Source of the DNA: Yoonia maricola
GTDB taxonomy: Bacteria > Pseudomonadota > Alphaproteobacteria > Rhodobacterales > Rhodobacteraceae
DNA: 64,000 bases
Direction of reading: 5' to 3'
Assembly: GCF_002797915.1 (NCBI RefSeq)
Contig: NZ_PGTY01000002.1
Coordinates: 1-64,000 of the forward strand
This document shows positions 53,789-62,086 of the stretch, in pieces. The notes below the pieces were generated by a model. That model saw only the letters and a program-made list of their open reading frames with translations. It was not told the origin of the DNA and searched no databases. The stretch's first letter is position 1. Every line of letters begins with the position of its first letter. Position numbers and translations under genes: made by a program.

Positions 53789-55831
53789 ATGATGCTCGCA
53801 ACCCGAAACCAGGCTGAACAGGCAACGTCGCGCCTTTTCCTGCGCAAGCCAGATCGGCTCTGGCTGCACTACTGCTTTGCGTTGGTGATTGTGTTGTGTC
53901 TCATCATCGCCACCTATGTCTTAAACCGCGGCATGGTCGAACGCGGGTTGGTCGCTGCCAATGGCATTGCGAAAAGCAATGAACATATTCTTCTGGGGCA
54001 AGACATCGTAACGATGTCTGACGATATGGTCGTCACAGATGAAACAGATACAGCCACCTTTAACAAAACTGTCTTGCGGTTCGAAACCGTCTATGCGGAC
54101 ATCGTCGGCACGCAAATCCGCTCTGATACGTTAAATGATCATTTTTTCGGACAGGGTGAAAACCTGAACCAAAACCTGCGCGCCTTTGTTGCCACAGCCA
54201 TGCAATTCTCGGATGCGCCACCTGAAAATCGACAAGACCTCAATATCCGTCTGAACCGCATTTATAACAGTGGCCTACAGACCCAATTGCGATTGACGAC
54301 AAAACTCTTGGCCCAGCAGATTGCGGGTGAAGCGGCCCATTTTATGACGTTGCAGCGTGCAATGCTTGCCGCATCGGCTGTTTTAATTGTCGCCGAGGCG
54401 TTATTTATATTTCTGCCTGCACAACGATCCGTGCAGTCCAGTTTGCGCGCAATGCGGCAAACCACAAACGAATTGCGCGCATCCCAATCGCAACTTGAAA
54501 AAATGAATGCGCAGTTAGAACACACAGTCAGGCATAACCACCTGACCGGCTTGCCCAATCGCAAATCTTTGACAGCGTATTTGATGGATGGGGCATCTTC
54601 AAAGAAGATAGGCCAGTGCAGCCTCCTGCTTGTTGGTCTGGATGATTTCAAATCGGTCAATGATATGATGGGGCATGACTATGGTGATGCGCTTTTGATC
54701 GCGGTTGGTCAGGCATTAAAAAGCTGCATTGACCACGAAGATCTGGCCGCCCATGTCGGCGGCGACGAATTTGCTATTGTCTCAAGAGAGGCGACACCCC
54801 ATCTGATCCAACGCATCATGACATCGTTTGACGACCCTTTTGAAATCAAAGGACGGCGCATCCCGATCCATGCCAGTATCGGCTATATTGAGATCAGCGA
54901 TTGTGCCAAGGCACCGCTTGATATTCTGGCGGATGCGGAAATTGCGCTGCAATTTGCCAAAAATAATGGGGGCGGCCGCGTGCAAGCCTTTACCCAGCAT
55001 CTGCGCGACGACCTCAGCATGATGCAGCAACTGCAACTGGATCTGACAGATGCGATCCGCAACGGCGAAATTGAACCATGGTTCCAACCGCAAGTACGCC
55101 TTGCAGACGGACGTTTGCACGGGGCAGAGGTGCTGGCGCGCTGGCGTCACCCAACACGTGGTTTACTGACACCTGATGTATTTTTGCCCGCGGCAGAGCG
55201 GGCAGGGCTGATGATTGACCTTGATCATGCGATCTGGCGCTCGGCCATGGATCACGCCAAAGACTGGGAGGTATCAGACGTTTGGCGGCCCGTCATTTCG
55301 TTGAACGCAGCCCCCGATACGATCTCTGATCCACATATGCTTGAGCGTTTTCTGCTTACACTGCAACGCTCTGGTCTGGACGCGGATCAGGTCATCGTTG
55401 AGGTGTTGGAAACCACGCTGATCAACGGCAAGGATGATATCGCCGCGATCAACATCGACAGTCTGGCCGATTGCGGCATAGCACTTGAGTTGGACGATTT
55501 CGGCACAGGCTATGCTTCGCTGTCCAAACTGACGCAATTGCCTTTGGCCGGGATCAAGCTGGACCGCTCGCTCGTGGCGCCACTACCAGATCAGGCGGCA
55601 GATAGCGTCGTGCGGGCCATTCTGGCGCTTGCGACGGAATTGGGTTTGCACGTCATTGCCGAAGGCGTTGAAGAGGATGAGCAAGCCGCCCACCTGAGCG
55701 CGCGCGGCTGTGGCGTTGGGCAGGGGTACGGTTTTGGCAAACCGATGCCAGCAGGTGAGTTCACGCGCTGGCTGCAAATACATGCCAAAACACAGCTGCA
55801 GGCCGGACCCGATATGGCACGTTTCGCCTGA
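53789..55831 (+). CDS. Membrane GGDEF-EAL protein (cyclic di-GMP turnover)
   Basis: 680 residues. Two membrane helices (~28-46 and ~188-210) enclose a periplasmic sensor of about 140 residues; a coiled coil follows. The GGDEF motif is intact (residues ~324-328), but the usual RxxD inhibitory site is changed to DHED, so product inhibition is probably lost. The EAL domain reads EVLARWRH at 447 in place of EAL; DDFGTGYASL and GIKLDRSL are intact, so phosphodiesterase activity is likely. Confidence 0.92.
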   Translation: MMLATRNQAEQATSRLFLRKPDRLWLHYCFALVIVLCLIIATYVLNRGMVERGLVAANGIAKSNEHILLGQDIVTMSDDMVVTDETDTATFNKTVLRFETVYADIVGTQIRSDTLNDHFFGQGENLNQNLRAFVATAMQFSDAPPENRQDLNIRLNRIYNSGLQTQLRLTTKLLAQQIAGEAAHFMTLQRAMLAASAVLIVAEALFIFLPAQRSVQSSLRAMRQTTNELRASQSQLEKMNAQLEHTVRHNHLTGLPNRKSLTAYLMDGASSKKIGQCSLLLVGLDDFKSVNDMMGHDYGDALLIAVGQALKSCIDHEDLAAHVGGDEFAIVSREATPHLIQRIMTSFDDPFEIKGRRIPIHASIGYIEISDCAKAPLDILADAEIALQFAKNNGGGRVQAFTQHLRDDLSMMQQLQLDLTDAIRNGEIEPWFQPQVRLADGRLHGAEVLARWRHPTRGLLTPDVFLPAAERAGLMIDLDHAIWRSAMDHAKDWEVSDVWRPVISLNAAPDTISDPHMLERFLLTLQRSGLDADQVIVEVLETTLINGKDDIAAINIDSLADCGIALELDDFGTGYASLSKLTQLPLAGIKLDRSLVAPLPDQAADSVVRAILALATELGLHVIAEGVEEDEQAAHLSARGCGVGQGYGFGKPMPAGEFTRWLQIHAKTQLQAGPDMARFA

Positions 55832-55898
55832 CCCACTTGAGGATTATCCAGACAAGCCGTATCTGAGGCAGGCAAGGCTGACCAGAAAAGGGCGACAC

Positions 55899-56510
55899 AT
55901 GGCCAATCATCTTTACCAAAACGATCTGCCCGATGGGTTGGACCTTGGCCCTATCGTTGCAATTGATTGTGAAACGATGGGCCTGAACCCACATCGCGAC
56001 CGGTTATGCCTGATCCAGATGTCAGGCGGCGATGGCAATTGTCACCTTGTTCAGGTGACACCAGGGCAAACCGCGGCACCGAACCTTTGCGCGATGCTGG
56101 AAAACCCTGACGTGTTGAAACTGTTCCACTTTGGTCGTTTCGATATCGCTGCCTTACTGAACGCTTTCGGCGCGCTGACTGCCCCGGTTTATTGCACCAA
56201 GATCGCGTCGAAACTTGTTCGCACCTATACGGACCGCCATGGGCTGAAAACACTACTGCAAGACATGGCTGGGATCGACATCTCAAAACACCAACAACAA
56301 AGCGACTGGGGCGCGCCGGAACTAACCGATGCGCAGCTTGATTATGCCGCTTCTGACGTTTTGTATCTGCACCAGCTGAAAGAGAAATTCGACGTTCTTC
56401 TGGCCCGTGAAAACCGCACAAAGGTCGCGCAATCCTGCTTTGATTTCCTGCCCACGCGGGCCAAACTTGATCTGGCCGGCTGGCCCGACACAGATATTTT
56501 TGCGCACTGA
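55899..56510 (+). CDS. rnd: Ribonuclease D, catalytic domain only
   Basis: 203 residues from the ATG at 55899; the longer frame from 55710 overlaps the previous gene. DEDDy exonuclease: Asp and Glu in IDCETMG, Asp in HFGRFDIAAL, Tyr and Asp in DYAASDVLYL. E. coli RNase D has two extra HRDC domains that are missing here, the normal short form in alphaproteobacteria. One-base overlap with kdsD. Confidence 0.88.
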   Translation: MANHLYQNDLPDGLDLGPIVAIDCETMGLNPHRDRLCLIQMSGGDGNCHLVQVTPGQTAAPNLCAMLENPDVLKLFHFGRFDIAALLNAFGALTAPVYCTKIASKLVRTYTDRHGLKTLLQDMAGIDISKHQQQSDWGAPELTDAQLDYAASDVLYLHQLKEKFDVLLARENRTKVAQSCFDFLPTRAKLDLAGWPDTDIFAH

Positions 56511-57478
56511 TGACTGATCACACAAAATTCGTATCAGCCGCACGGCGGGTGATCACCGAAGAAGCGCAGGCTTTGTCGGTGTTGTCCGACCAGTTGGGTG
56601 ACAGCTTTGGCGACGCGGTCGAACTGCTGTTGAACGCGCCGGGCCGCGTCATTGTCAGCGGCATGGGCAAATCAGGGCATATCGCCCGCAAGATCGCTGC
56701 GACTTTCGCCAGCACAGGCACGCCAGCACATTTCGTGCACCCCGCCGAGGCCAGCCATGGCGACCTGGGCATGATGACACGCGGGGATGTTGTGTTGGTG
56801 CTATCCAATTCTGGCGAAACGCCCGAACTGGCCGATCTGGTCGCCTATACCCGCCGCTTTGGCATTGCGATGATCGGGGTTGCCAGCAAACCCAAAAGCA
56901 CGCTGTTGCAACGCGCCGACGTCGCGATTGTGTTGCCGAACCTGGGCGAGGCTTGCGGCACCGGCGTTGTCCCTACAACATCGACCACGATGACATTGGC
57001 GCTGGGCGATGCCCTTGCCGTCGCCCTGATGGAGCACCGCGATTTTACGCCAGAAAATTTCCGCGAGTTTCACCCTGGCGGCAAGCTCGGCGCGCAGCTG
57101 TCCAAAGTGTCTGACCTGATGCATGTAGCAGACGCCATACCGCTTGTGCCTGCTGACACGCCGATGAGCGAAACGCTCTTGGTGATCAGCCAAAAGGGTT
57201 TTGGCGTTGTCGGTGTGACTAATGAACAGGACTGCCTGATCGGTATCGTTACCGATGGCGACCTGCGGCGCCATATGACAGGTTTGTTGGACCATACCGC
57301 ACAAGAGGTGATGACCGCAGAGCCGACAACAGTGGCACCCGAAGCGCTTGCTGAAGAGGCTGTCGCCTTGATGAACGCCAAAAAGATCACCTGCCTTTTC
57401 GCCGTTGATCCCAAGGGATCAGGTGCAGCGGCGGGCTTCTTGCATATCCATGACTGTTTGCGCGCAGGGATCGTCTGA
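56510..57478 (+). CDS. kdsD: D-arabinose-5-phosphate isomerase
   Basis: 322 residues: SIS domain (RVIVSGMGKSGHIARKIAATF; SHGDLGMMTRGDVVLVLSNSGET) followed by two CBS domains (PMSETLLVISQKGFGVVGV and VMTAEPTTVAPEALAEEAVALM). Makes arabinose 5-phosphate for Kdo synthesis in LPS. Sits directly before lptC, as is usual. Confidence 0.94.
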   Translation: MTDHTKFVSAARRVITEEAQALSVLSDQLGDSFGDAVELLLNAPGRVIVSGMGKSGHIARKIAATFASTGTPAHFVHPAEASHGDLGMMTRGDVVLVLSNSGETPELADLVAYTRRFGIAMIGVASKPKSTLLQRADVAIVLPNLGEACGTGVVPTTSTTMTLALGDALAVALMEHRDFTPENFREFHPGGKLGAQLSKVSDLMHVADAIPLVPADTPMSETLLVISQKGFGVVGVTNEQDCLIGIVTDGDLRRHMTGLLDHTAQEVMTAEPTTVAPEALAEEAVALMNAKKITCLFAVDPKGSGAAAGFLHIHDCLRAGIV

Positions 57479-57480
57479 AC

Positions 57481-58083
57481 ATGGGCCCCACCGACAACCT
57501 TTATTCACAGATTGTCGGCTGGGCGAAAATTATTCTGCCGCTTTGTGCACTTGGCCTGTTATCCACACTCTTCCTCTTTGCACGCTCGACCACCGAACCC
57601 AGCGACATCGCGCTGGAAGAGGTCGAAGCCATCGCGCGCGAACAGCGCGTGTCCGCGCCGGAGTTTTCGGGTCTGACGGATGACGGTGCAACCATCGTGA
57701 TATCGGCCAATGCAGCCCGCCCCGATGACACAAAACCCGACACGGTCAATATCGACAACATCAGGCTGCGCATGGACAACACCGACGGCAGTAATATCGA
57801 GATCACGGCAACGCAGGGTGAGATTGATGGCCGCGCCGCCTTGGCCAGCTTTCTGGGGCTTGCCCGCCTGACGACATCAACCGGCTATGAGATGGAAACC
57901 AACGGATTGGTCGCAGAACTGGAAACCGGACTGGTCACCAGCAGCGGGCTTTTGGAAATTCACGCGCCTTTCGGGCAATTGGCCGCTGGCAAAGTTACCT
58001 TTCAGGTGTCATCAGAAGATATCGCGCAGCAGATGCTGTTCACTGACGGGGTACGCCTGCTATACGTACCGCAAACCCCATGA
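57481..58083 (+). CDS. lptC: LPS export protein LptC
   Basis: 200 residues. One N-terminal membrane helix (ILPLCALGLLSTLFLFARST), then the beta-jellyroll periplasmic domain (LTDDGATIVISANAARPDD; VSSEDIAQQMLFTDG). Links LptBFG to LptA in LPS transport. Starts three bases after kdsD. Confidence 0.88.
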   Translation: MGPTDNLYSQIVGWAKIILPLCALGLLSTLFLFARSTTEPSDIALEEVEAIAREQRVSAPEFSGLTDDGATIVISANAARPDDTKPDTVNIDNIRLRMDNTDGSNIEITATQGEIDGRAALASFLGLARLTTSTGYEMETNGLVAELETGLVTSSGLLEIHAPFGQLAAGKVTFQVSSEDIAQQMLFTDGVRLLYVPQTP

Positions 58084-58100
58084 CAAAGGATAAGGCAACG

Positions 58101-58586
58101 ATGCTCCGATTGATCGCTTTTTGTGCATCGCTTTTGATTGCGACAGCAGGGTCAGCCATCGCGCAAACCAACGTCAATCTGGGCGGGATCGCAGTTGATA
58201 CGAGCGCCGCAGTCGAGGTAACGGCCGACAGTCTTGCGGTTGATCAAGCCAGCGGAAAGGCCGTTTTCAATGGCAATGTGATTATCGCGCAGGGCGATTT
58301 GCGCCTGACGGCAGGCCAGGTTGAGGTGGTTTATGGCGCTGATACATCGCAGATTGCGCGTTTGATTGCTTCTGAAGGTGTCACCTTTGTCACGGCAGAG
58401 GAGGCAGCCGAAGCACAGCAAGCCGACTATGATGTTGTCAGCGGGCTATTGATTTTGGCGGGCGAGGTTTTGCTGACGCAAGGACCAAGCGCCATTTCCG
58501 CTGACGAAATGACCATCAATGTCACCGACGGCACCGCCGAAATGGAAGGGCGTGTGCGCACCATTTTACAACAAGGCGATAACTGA
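58101..58586 (+). CDS. lptA: LPS transport periplasmic protein LptA
   Basis: 161 residues from the ATG at 58101 (AAGG upstream; an upstream ATG at 58080 overlaps lptC but has no ribosome site). Signal peptide LRLIAFCASLLIATAGSAIAQ, then the OstA-type repeated beta strands (AVEVTADSLAVDQASGKAVF; GDLRLTAGQVEVVYG). Bridges the periplasm for LPS. One-base overlap with lptB. Confidence 0.9.
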   Translation: MLRLIAFCASLLIATAGSAIAQTNVNLGGIAVDTSAAVEVTADSLAVDQASGKAVFNGNVIIAQGDLRLTAGQVEVVYGADTSQIARLIASEGVTFVTAEEAAEAQQADYDVVSGLLILAGEVLLTQGPSAISADEMTINVTDGTAEMEGRVRTILQQGDN

Positions 58587-59350
58587 TGAAGGACGCCAGC
58601 CCTCAACTGACAGTTCAGGAAGGCGATGTCGGACTTCACATCGTCAACCTGCGCAAGAGCTATCGCAAAAGGCCGGTGATCCGCGATGTCAGCATCGATC
58701 TGGCGCGCGGCGAAGTCGTGGCACTGCTTGGGCCCAATGGATCTGGCAAGACGACGTGCTTTTATTCGATCGCGGGGTTGGTCACGCCCGAAGGTGGGCG
58801 CGTTGTGATTGATGGGCGCGATGTCACGACCTGGCCAATGTATCGCCGGGCGCAGTTGGGTATCGGGTATTTACCACAAGAGATGTCGATCTTTCGGGGC
58901 ATGTCTGTCGAAGACAACATCATGTCAATCCTTGAGATTTCAGTCTCCAACAGCCATCGCCGCCGCGAGCGGCTGGAAGAACTGTTGTCAGAGTTTTCCA
59001 TTGAACACTTGCGCCGTGCCTCTGCGATGGCGCTATCGGGCGGTGAACGTCGCAGGGTGGAAATCGCGCGCTGTCTTGCGGCGGGGCCAAACTATGTTTT
59101 GCTGGACGAACCTTTTGCAGGTGTCGACCCGATTGCCGTTGGCGAAATTCGGCATTTGGTGGCCGACCTCAAGAACCGGGGGATCGGTGTGCTGATCACG
59201 GATCACAACGTGCAGGAAACGCTGCAAATCGTCGACCGTGCCTATATTTTGCACGATGGCAAAGTTTTGATGAGTGGAACAACAGCCGAAGTTATTCAGG
59301 ATGAAAATGTCCGCCGCGTCTATCTTGGCAACAACTTCCGTGTGAACTGA
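58586..59350 (+). CDS. lptB: LPS export ABC transporter ATPase LptB
   Basis: 254 residues: Walker A LLGPNGSGKTTCFYSI, Q-loop YLPQEMSIFRGMSV, signature ALSGGERRRVEIARCL, Walker B YVLLDEPFAGVDP, switch His in LITDHNVQETL. All catalytic residues are present. Drives LPS extraction with LptFG (not in this window). Confidence 0.96.
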   Translation: MKDASPQLTVQEGDVGLHIVNLRKSYRKRPVIRDVSIDLARGEVVALLGPNGSGKTTCFYSIAGLVTPEGGRVVIDGRDVTTWPMYRRAQLGIGYLPQEMSIFRGMSVEDNIMSILEISVSNSHRRRERLEELLSEFSIEHLRRASAMALSGGERRRVEIARCLAAGPNYVLLDEPFAGVDPIAVGEIRHLVADLKNRGIGVLITDHNVQETLQIVDRAYILHDGKVLMSGTTAEVIQDENVRRVYLGNNFRVN

Positions 59351-59586
59351 TTCTTTTGTGACGTTAACCACTGCATCATTGACAATCGCTAGGGATTCAT
59401 CGCCAAATAGGATTGATGACTGACCCGTTTAATTCCCCTGCACATGCGCCGGTGTATCGCCGGTTGATGGGGATAACTTTAATAATATCCGGGTGTTATC
59501 GTTATCCACTCATATGACGAAACATGGTGAGTCCCTATTTTCGGGCCCCAAATCCTTGTCCTGTCATGATCACCGAAGGAGAAACG
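59351..59586 (+). promoter_or_regulatory. lptB-hpf intergenic region
   Basis: 236 bases with no gene. In many alphaproteobacteria rpoN lies here; it is absent. The last 130 bases are AT-rich and hold an inverted repeat GGATAAC (59471-59477) / GTTATCC (59501-59507), which could be part of a promoter or operator for hpf-ptsN. Confidence 0.4.
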
Positions 59587-60162
59587 ATGCGTTACCAAAT
59601 CAGCGGAAAACAAATCGATATTGGCGCGGCACTGCAAACCCACGTAAAAACCGAGCTGGACGATATCCTGAGCAAATATGCCGGACGACCAACAGAGGCT
59701 TACGTTGTTTTTTCCAAGTCAGGGCATGAGTTTGTTTGCGAATCTGTAGTGCATCTTTCGACAGGCCTGAATGCCCAGGCGACCGGCAAAGCGACCGAAA
59801 TTTATGCAGCTTTTGATGCAAGTTCTGAGAAAATGGACAAGCAGCTGCGTCGATATAAGCGCCGCCTTAAAGATCACCATAAGGAACGCTCTCAACCAGT
59901 TGAACTTTCGGACGCGGGATCATATATCCTCGAATCAAGAGATGAGTCCGATGAGGTTGAGCAGGACTCTGTGAATGCGATGATCGTCGCTGAGATGGAG
60001 ACGAAAATTCCGTCACTGTCTGTTGGTGAAGCGGTTATGCAAATGGAACTGGCGAGTGCCCCGGTACTGGTATTCAGAAATGAGAAACATAACGGTGTGA
60101 ACGTCGTCTATAGACGTGACGACGGAAACATTGGATGGATCGACCCACGCACATCGGGTTAG
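59587..60162 (+). CDS. hpf: Ribosome hibernation promoting factor, long form
   Basis: 191 residues from the ATG at 59587 (AAGGAG four to nine bases upstream). The N-terminal domain (YQISGKQIDIGAALQTHVKTEL ...RRYKRRLKDHH) binds the small ribosomal subunit; the C-terminal domain (MQMELASAPVLVFRNEKHNGVNVVYRRDDGNIGWIDP) dimerises 70S to 100S. The long form is normal in alphaproteobacteria. Confidence 0.94.
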   Translation: MRYQISGKQIDIGAALQTHVKTELDDILSKYAGRPTEAYVVFSKSGHEFVCESVVHLSTGLNAQATGKATEIYAAFDASSEKMDKQLRRYKRRLKDHHKERSQPVELSDAGSYILESRDESDEVEQDSVNAMIVAEMETKIPSLSVGEAVMQMELASAPVLVFRNEKHNGVNVVYRRDDGNIGWIDPRTSG

Positions 60163-60191
60163 ACCCGCATATCAACTGAGAGACACGATTA

Positions 60192-60656
60192 ATGCAACTT
60201 AGCAGCATTTTGAAAGCCGATGCGGTAAAGTCTATTGCATCTTGCACAAGCAAGAAGCGACTTTTCCATGATCTGGGTGAAGTTGCTGAGTCCTGCTATG
60301 GTTTGAATGCCAGTGATGTTGTCGAAGCATTGATCGACCGCGAAGGTTTGGGTCCAACGGGCGTTGGTCAGGGCATCGCCTTGCCACACGCCCGTCTGGA
60401 AGATGCAAAGAGCGTCTTTGGTCTGTTCTTGCGTCTGGAAAAACCGCTCGATTTTGATGCGGTGGATCGTCAGCCTGTCGATTTGGTGTTTGCGTTGATC
60501 GCACCCAAGGACGCGGGTGTTGACCACCTCAAGGCGCTGGCGCTGGTATCACGCACGCTGCGCGACAAGGCGGTTTGTACAAAGCTGCGGTCAAACAGCG
60601 ACGCCAATACATTGCACACGATCCTGACCGAGGTTGAGGCGTCTCAGGCCGCTTAG
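60192..60656 (+). CDS. ptsN: PTS IIA-like nitrogen-regulatory protein
   Basis: 154 residues. Phosphorylation site His66 in GIALPHARLEDA; the fold continues with LFLRLEKPLDFDAVDRQPVDLVFALIAP. EIIA-Ntr of the regulatory phosphotransferase system. It follows hpf by 29 bases. Its stop codon overlaps that of the opposite-strand sulfotransferase gene. Confidence 0.94.
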   Translation: MQLSSILKADAVKSIASCTSKKRLFHDLGEVAESCYGLNASDVVEALIDREGLGPTGVGQGIALPHARLEDAKSVFGLFLRLEKPLDFDAVDRQPVDLVFALIAPKDAGVDHLKALALVSRTLRDKAVCTKLRSNSDANTLHTILTEVEASQAA

Positions 60657-62086
60657 GCCCAGCTTCCAAACCCGAAAGCGGCGTAGTCGCGCGCATAGGC
60701 GACGCGCGCCGCGTCCTCAAGCGATTGATCATAGATCTCTGCCAACCGTCCTTGCCAGCGATGCGTGGTATCGCCCAAGGCGGGCGGTTTCGCCACGTGC
60801 ATCTGCTGCGCTAGATGGTTTAGGTCATCGTCCAAACCTTCTTCTCGCAGCACCATATCCGGTACTGCAAATTGCGCCATACCTTGCAAAAGCGTCAGCT
60901 GGCTGGCCCACGAGGGATCAACGCGAATGCTTGTCTGGCCTGATAAATTCATCTTCAGAAATGTCAGGAAACCCAAGAATGCACGGCGGTGATCTTCGTC
61001 AGAATAGGCCGCGAGATCATCCAATGCAGGGGCGAAATCAGGCATTTTCAGCTTATGCACTCTGATCAGATTGGCCCGGATTTCAGGTAAACCGCGAGGC
61101 CCATCTAGCAAAATCCGGTCGCAAAATGCCGCATGCGCGCGTGCCAAAGGGTGGCGCAGTACGGCAAAGCTGCGGTGTGGCTGATGGGTTTCCTGCCACA
61201 TACGCAGCGACTTTTGCGTGAACTTTTGGATCAGCGCATCAGTCGGCGCATCATCGACCGCCGCTAACCACTGCCGCACCGCGCGATCAGGGCCCGATCG
61301 AAGCGGCATATACATCAGCCCCGTTTTGGGTGCCGCGATATAGGTCGGGATGGCGGGGCCGCGCCCTTGTTCGAAATGTGGAGTGCAGGTGAGGCCGAAT
61401 GGATCAAGATCGGCCAGGGCCGCTTTCATTTCATCAAAGTTTGTAACCTTGTATTCCAGCGGTTCGGGGTTTTGCTTTTTCAGTTTTTTATGCACGTTTG
61501 ACAGCCGCGATTTGACACCCAGAAACTGCACCAGACCGTTCAACACATCGACATCGCGTAGGTCATCATAGGCGATATGGAATGCCGTTTGCCCGCTGAT
61601 CTGCAAGGCGCGGTGAATGCGGGCCTGAAAGGCTTGCGTGGCCTTCAAATGCGCGTCAAATGCGTCCACGTCAAATGTGATTGCTGTCGATTTGGAATGT
61701 GTAGCATTGGTCAGCTTCCACTGCCCTGTGGCCTGTGCGATTTTCCAACTGATAAAACTGTCCAGCGGGTTGCGCGTTAGGATGATCTTGGCGCAAAGCG
61801 GGTCATCGATACAGATGTCCAGCACCCGTGGGTCATGGTCGTGGAAAAAACGAAAGCCCGCTAAGTCATCGCTTTGCTTGATCTTCTCCAGCAAGGCTAG
61901 CGGATCCTTTTCTCGCGCATCCCGATCAATCCCCAGCACCTCATCTATTTTCGGGTAACCCACGAATGACGGATTAAACGCCTCACCATAGCAACTAATG
62001 TCATCAAGCATGTTCAGGTTTGCTTCCAACAGGTTTGACCCGGTGCGCATTTCGGCCAGCAGAATGAACGATTGAAATCTGCTCAT
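60653..62086 (-). CDS. Sulfotransferase with two domains
   Basis: 477 residues. The N-terminal half is a complete NodH/LPS-type sulfotransferase: PAPS 5'-phosphosulfate loop ILLAEMRTGSNLLEANL and 3'-phosphate motif IILTRNPLDSFISWK. The C-terminal half starts again (YIAAPKTGLMYMPLRSGPDR; FAVLRHPLARAHAAFCDRIL), like a Sulfotransfer_2 domain, but its P-loop is changed. ATGA overlap with the glycosyltransferase gene. Probably sulfates a surface polysaccharide. Confidence 0.8.
   Translation of the reverse strand: MSRFQSFILLAEMRTGSNLLEANLNMLDDISCYGEAFNPSFVGYPKIDEVLGIDRDAREKDPLALLEKIKQSDDLAGFRFFHDHDPRVLDICIDDPLCAKIILTRNPLDSFISWKIAQATGQWKLTNATHSKSTAITFDVDAFDAHLKATQAFQARIHRALQISGQTAFHIAYDDLRDVDVLNGLVQFLGVKSRLSNVHKKLKKQNPEPLEYKVTNFDEMKAALADLDPFGLTCTPHFEQGRGPAIPTYIAAPKTGLMYMPLRSGPDRAVRQWLAAVDDAPTDALIQKFTQKSLRMWQETHQPHRSFAVLRHPLARAHAAFCDRILLDGPRGLPEIRANLIRVHKLKMPDFAPALDDLAAYSDEDHRRAFLGFLTFLKMNLSGQTSIRVDPSWASQLTLLQGMAQFAVPDMVLREEGLDDDLNHLAQQMHVAKPPALGDTTHRWQGRLAEIYDQSLEDAARVAYARDYAAFGFGSWA

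Noticed and set aside
59611-59622. CAAATCGATATT, one mismatch from operator site 3
   Set aside because: It lies inside the hpf coding sequence, far from the catabolic block, and its bases are explained by codons for QIDI. It shows that single matches to the motif can arise by chance.
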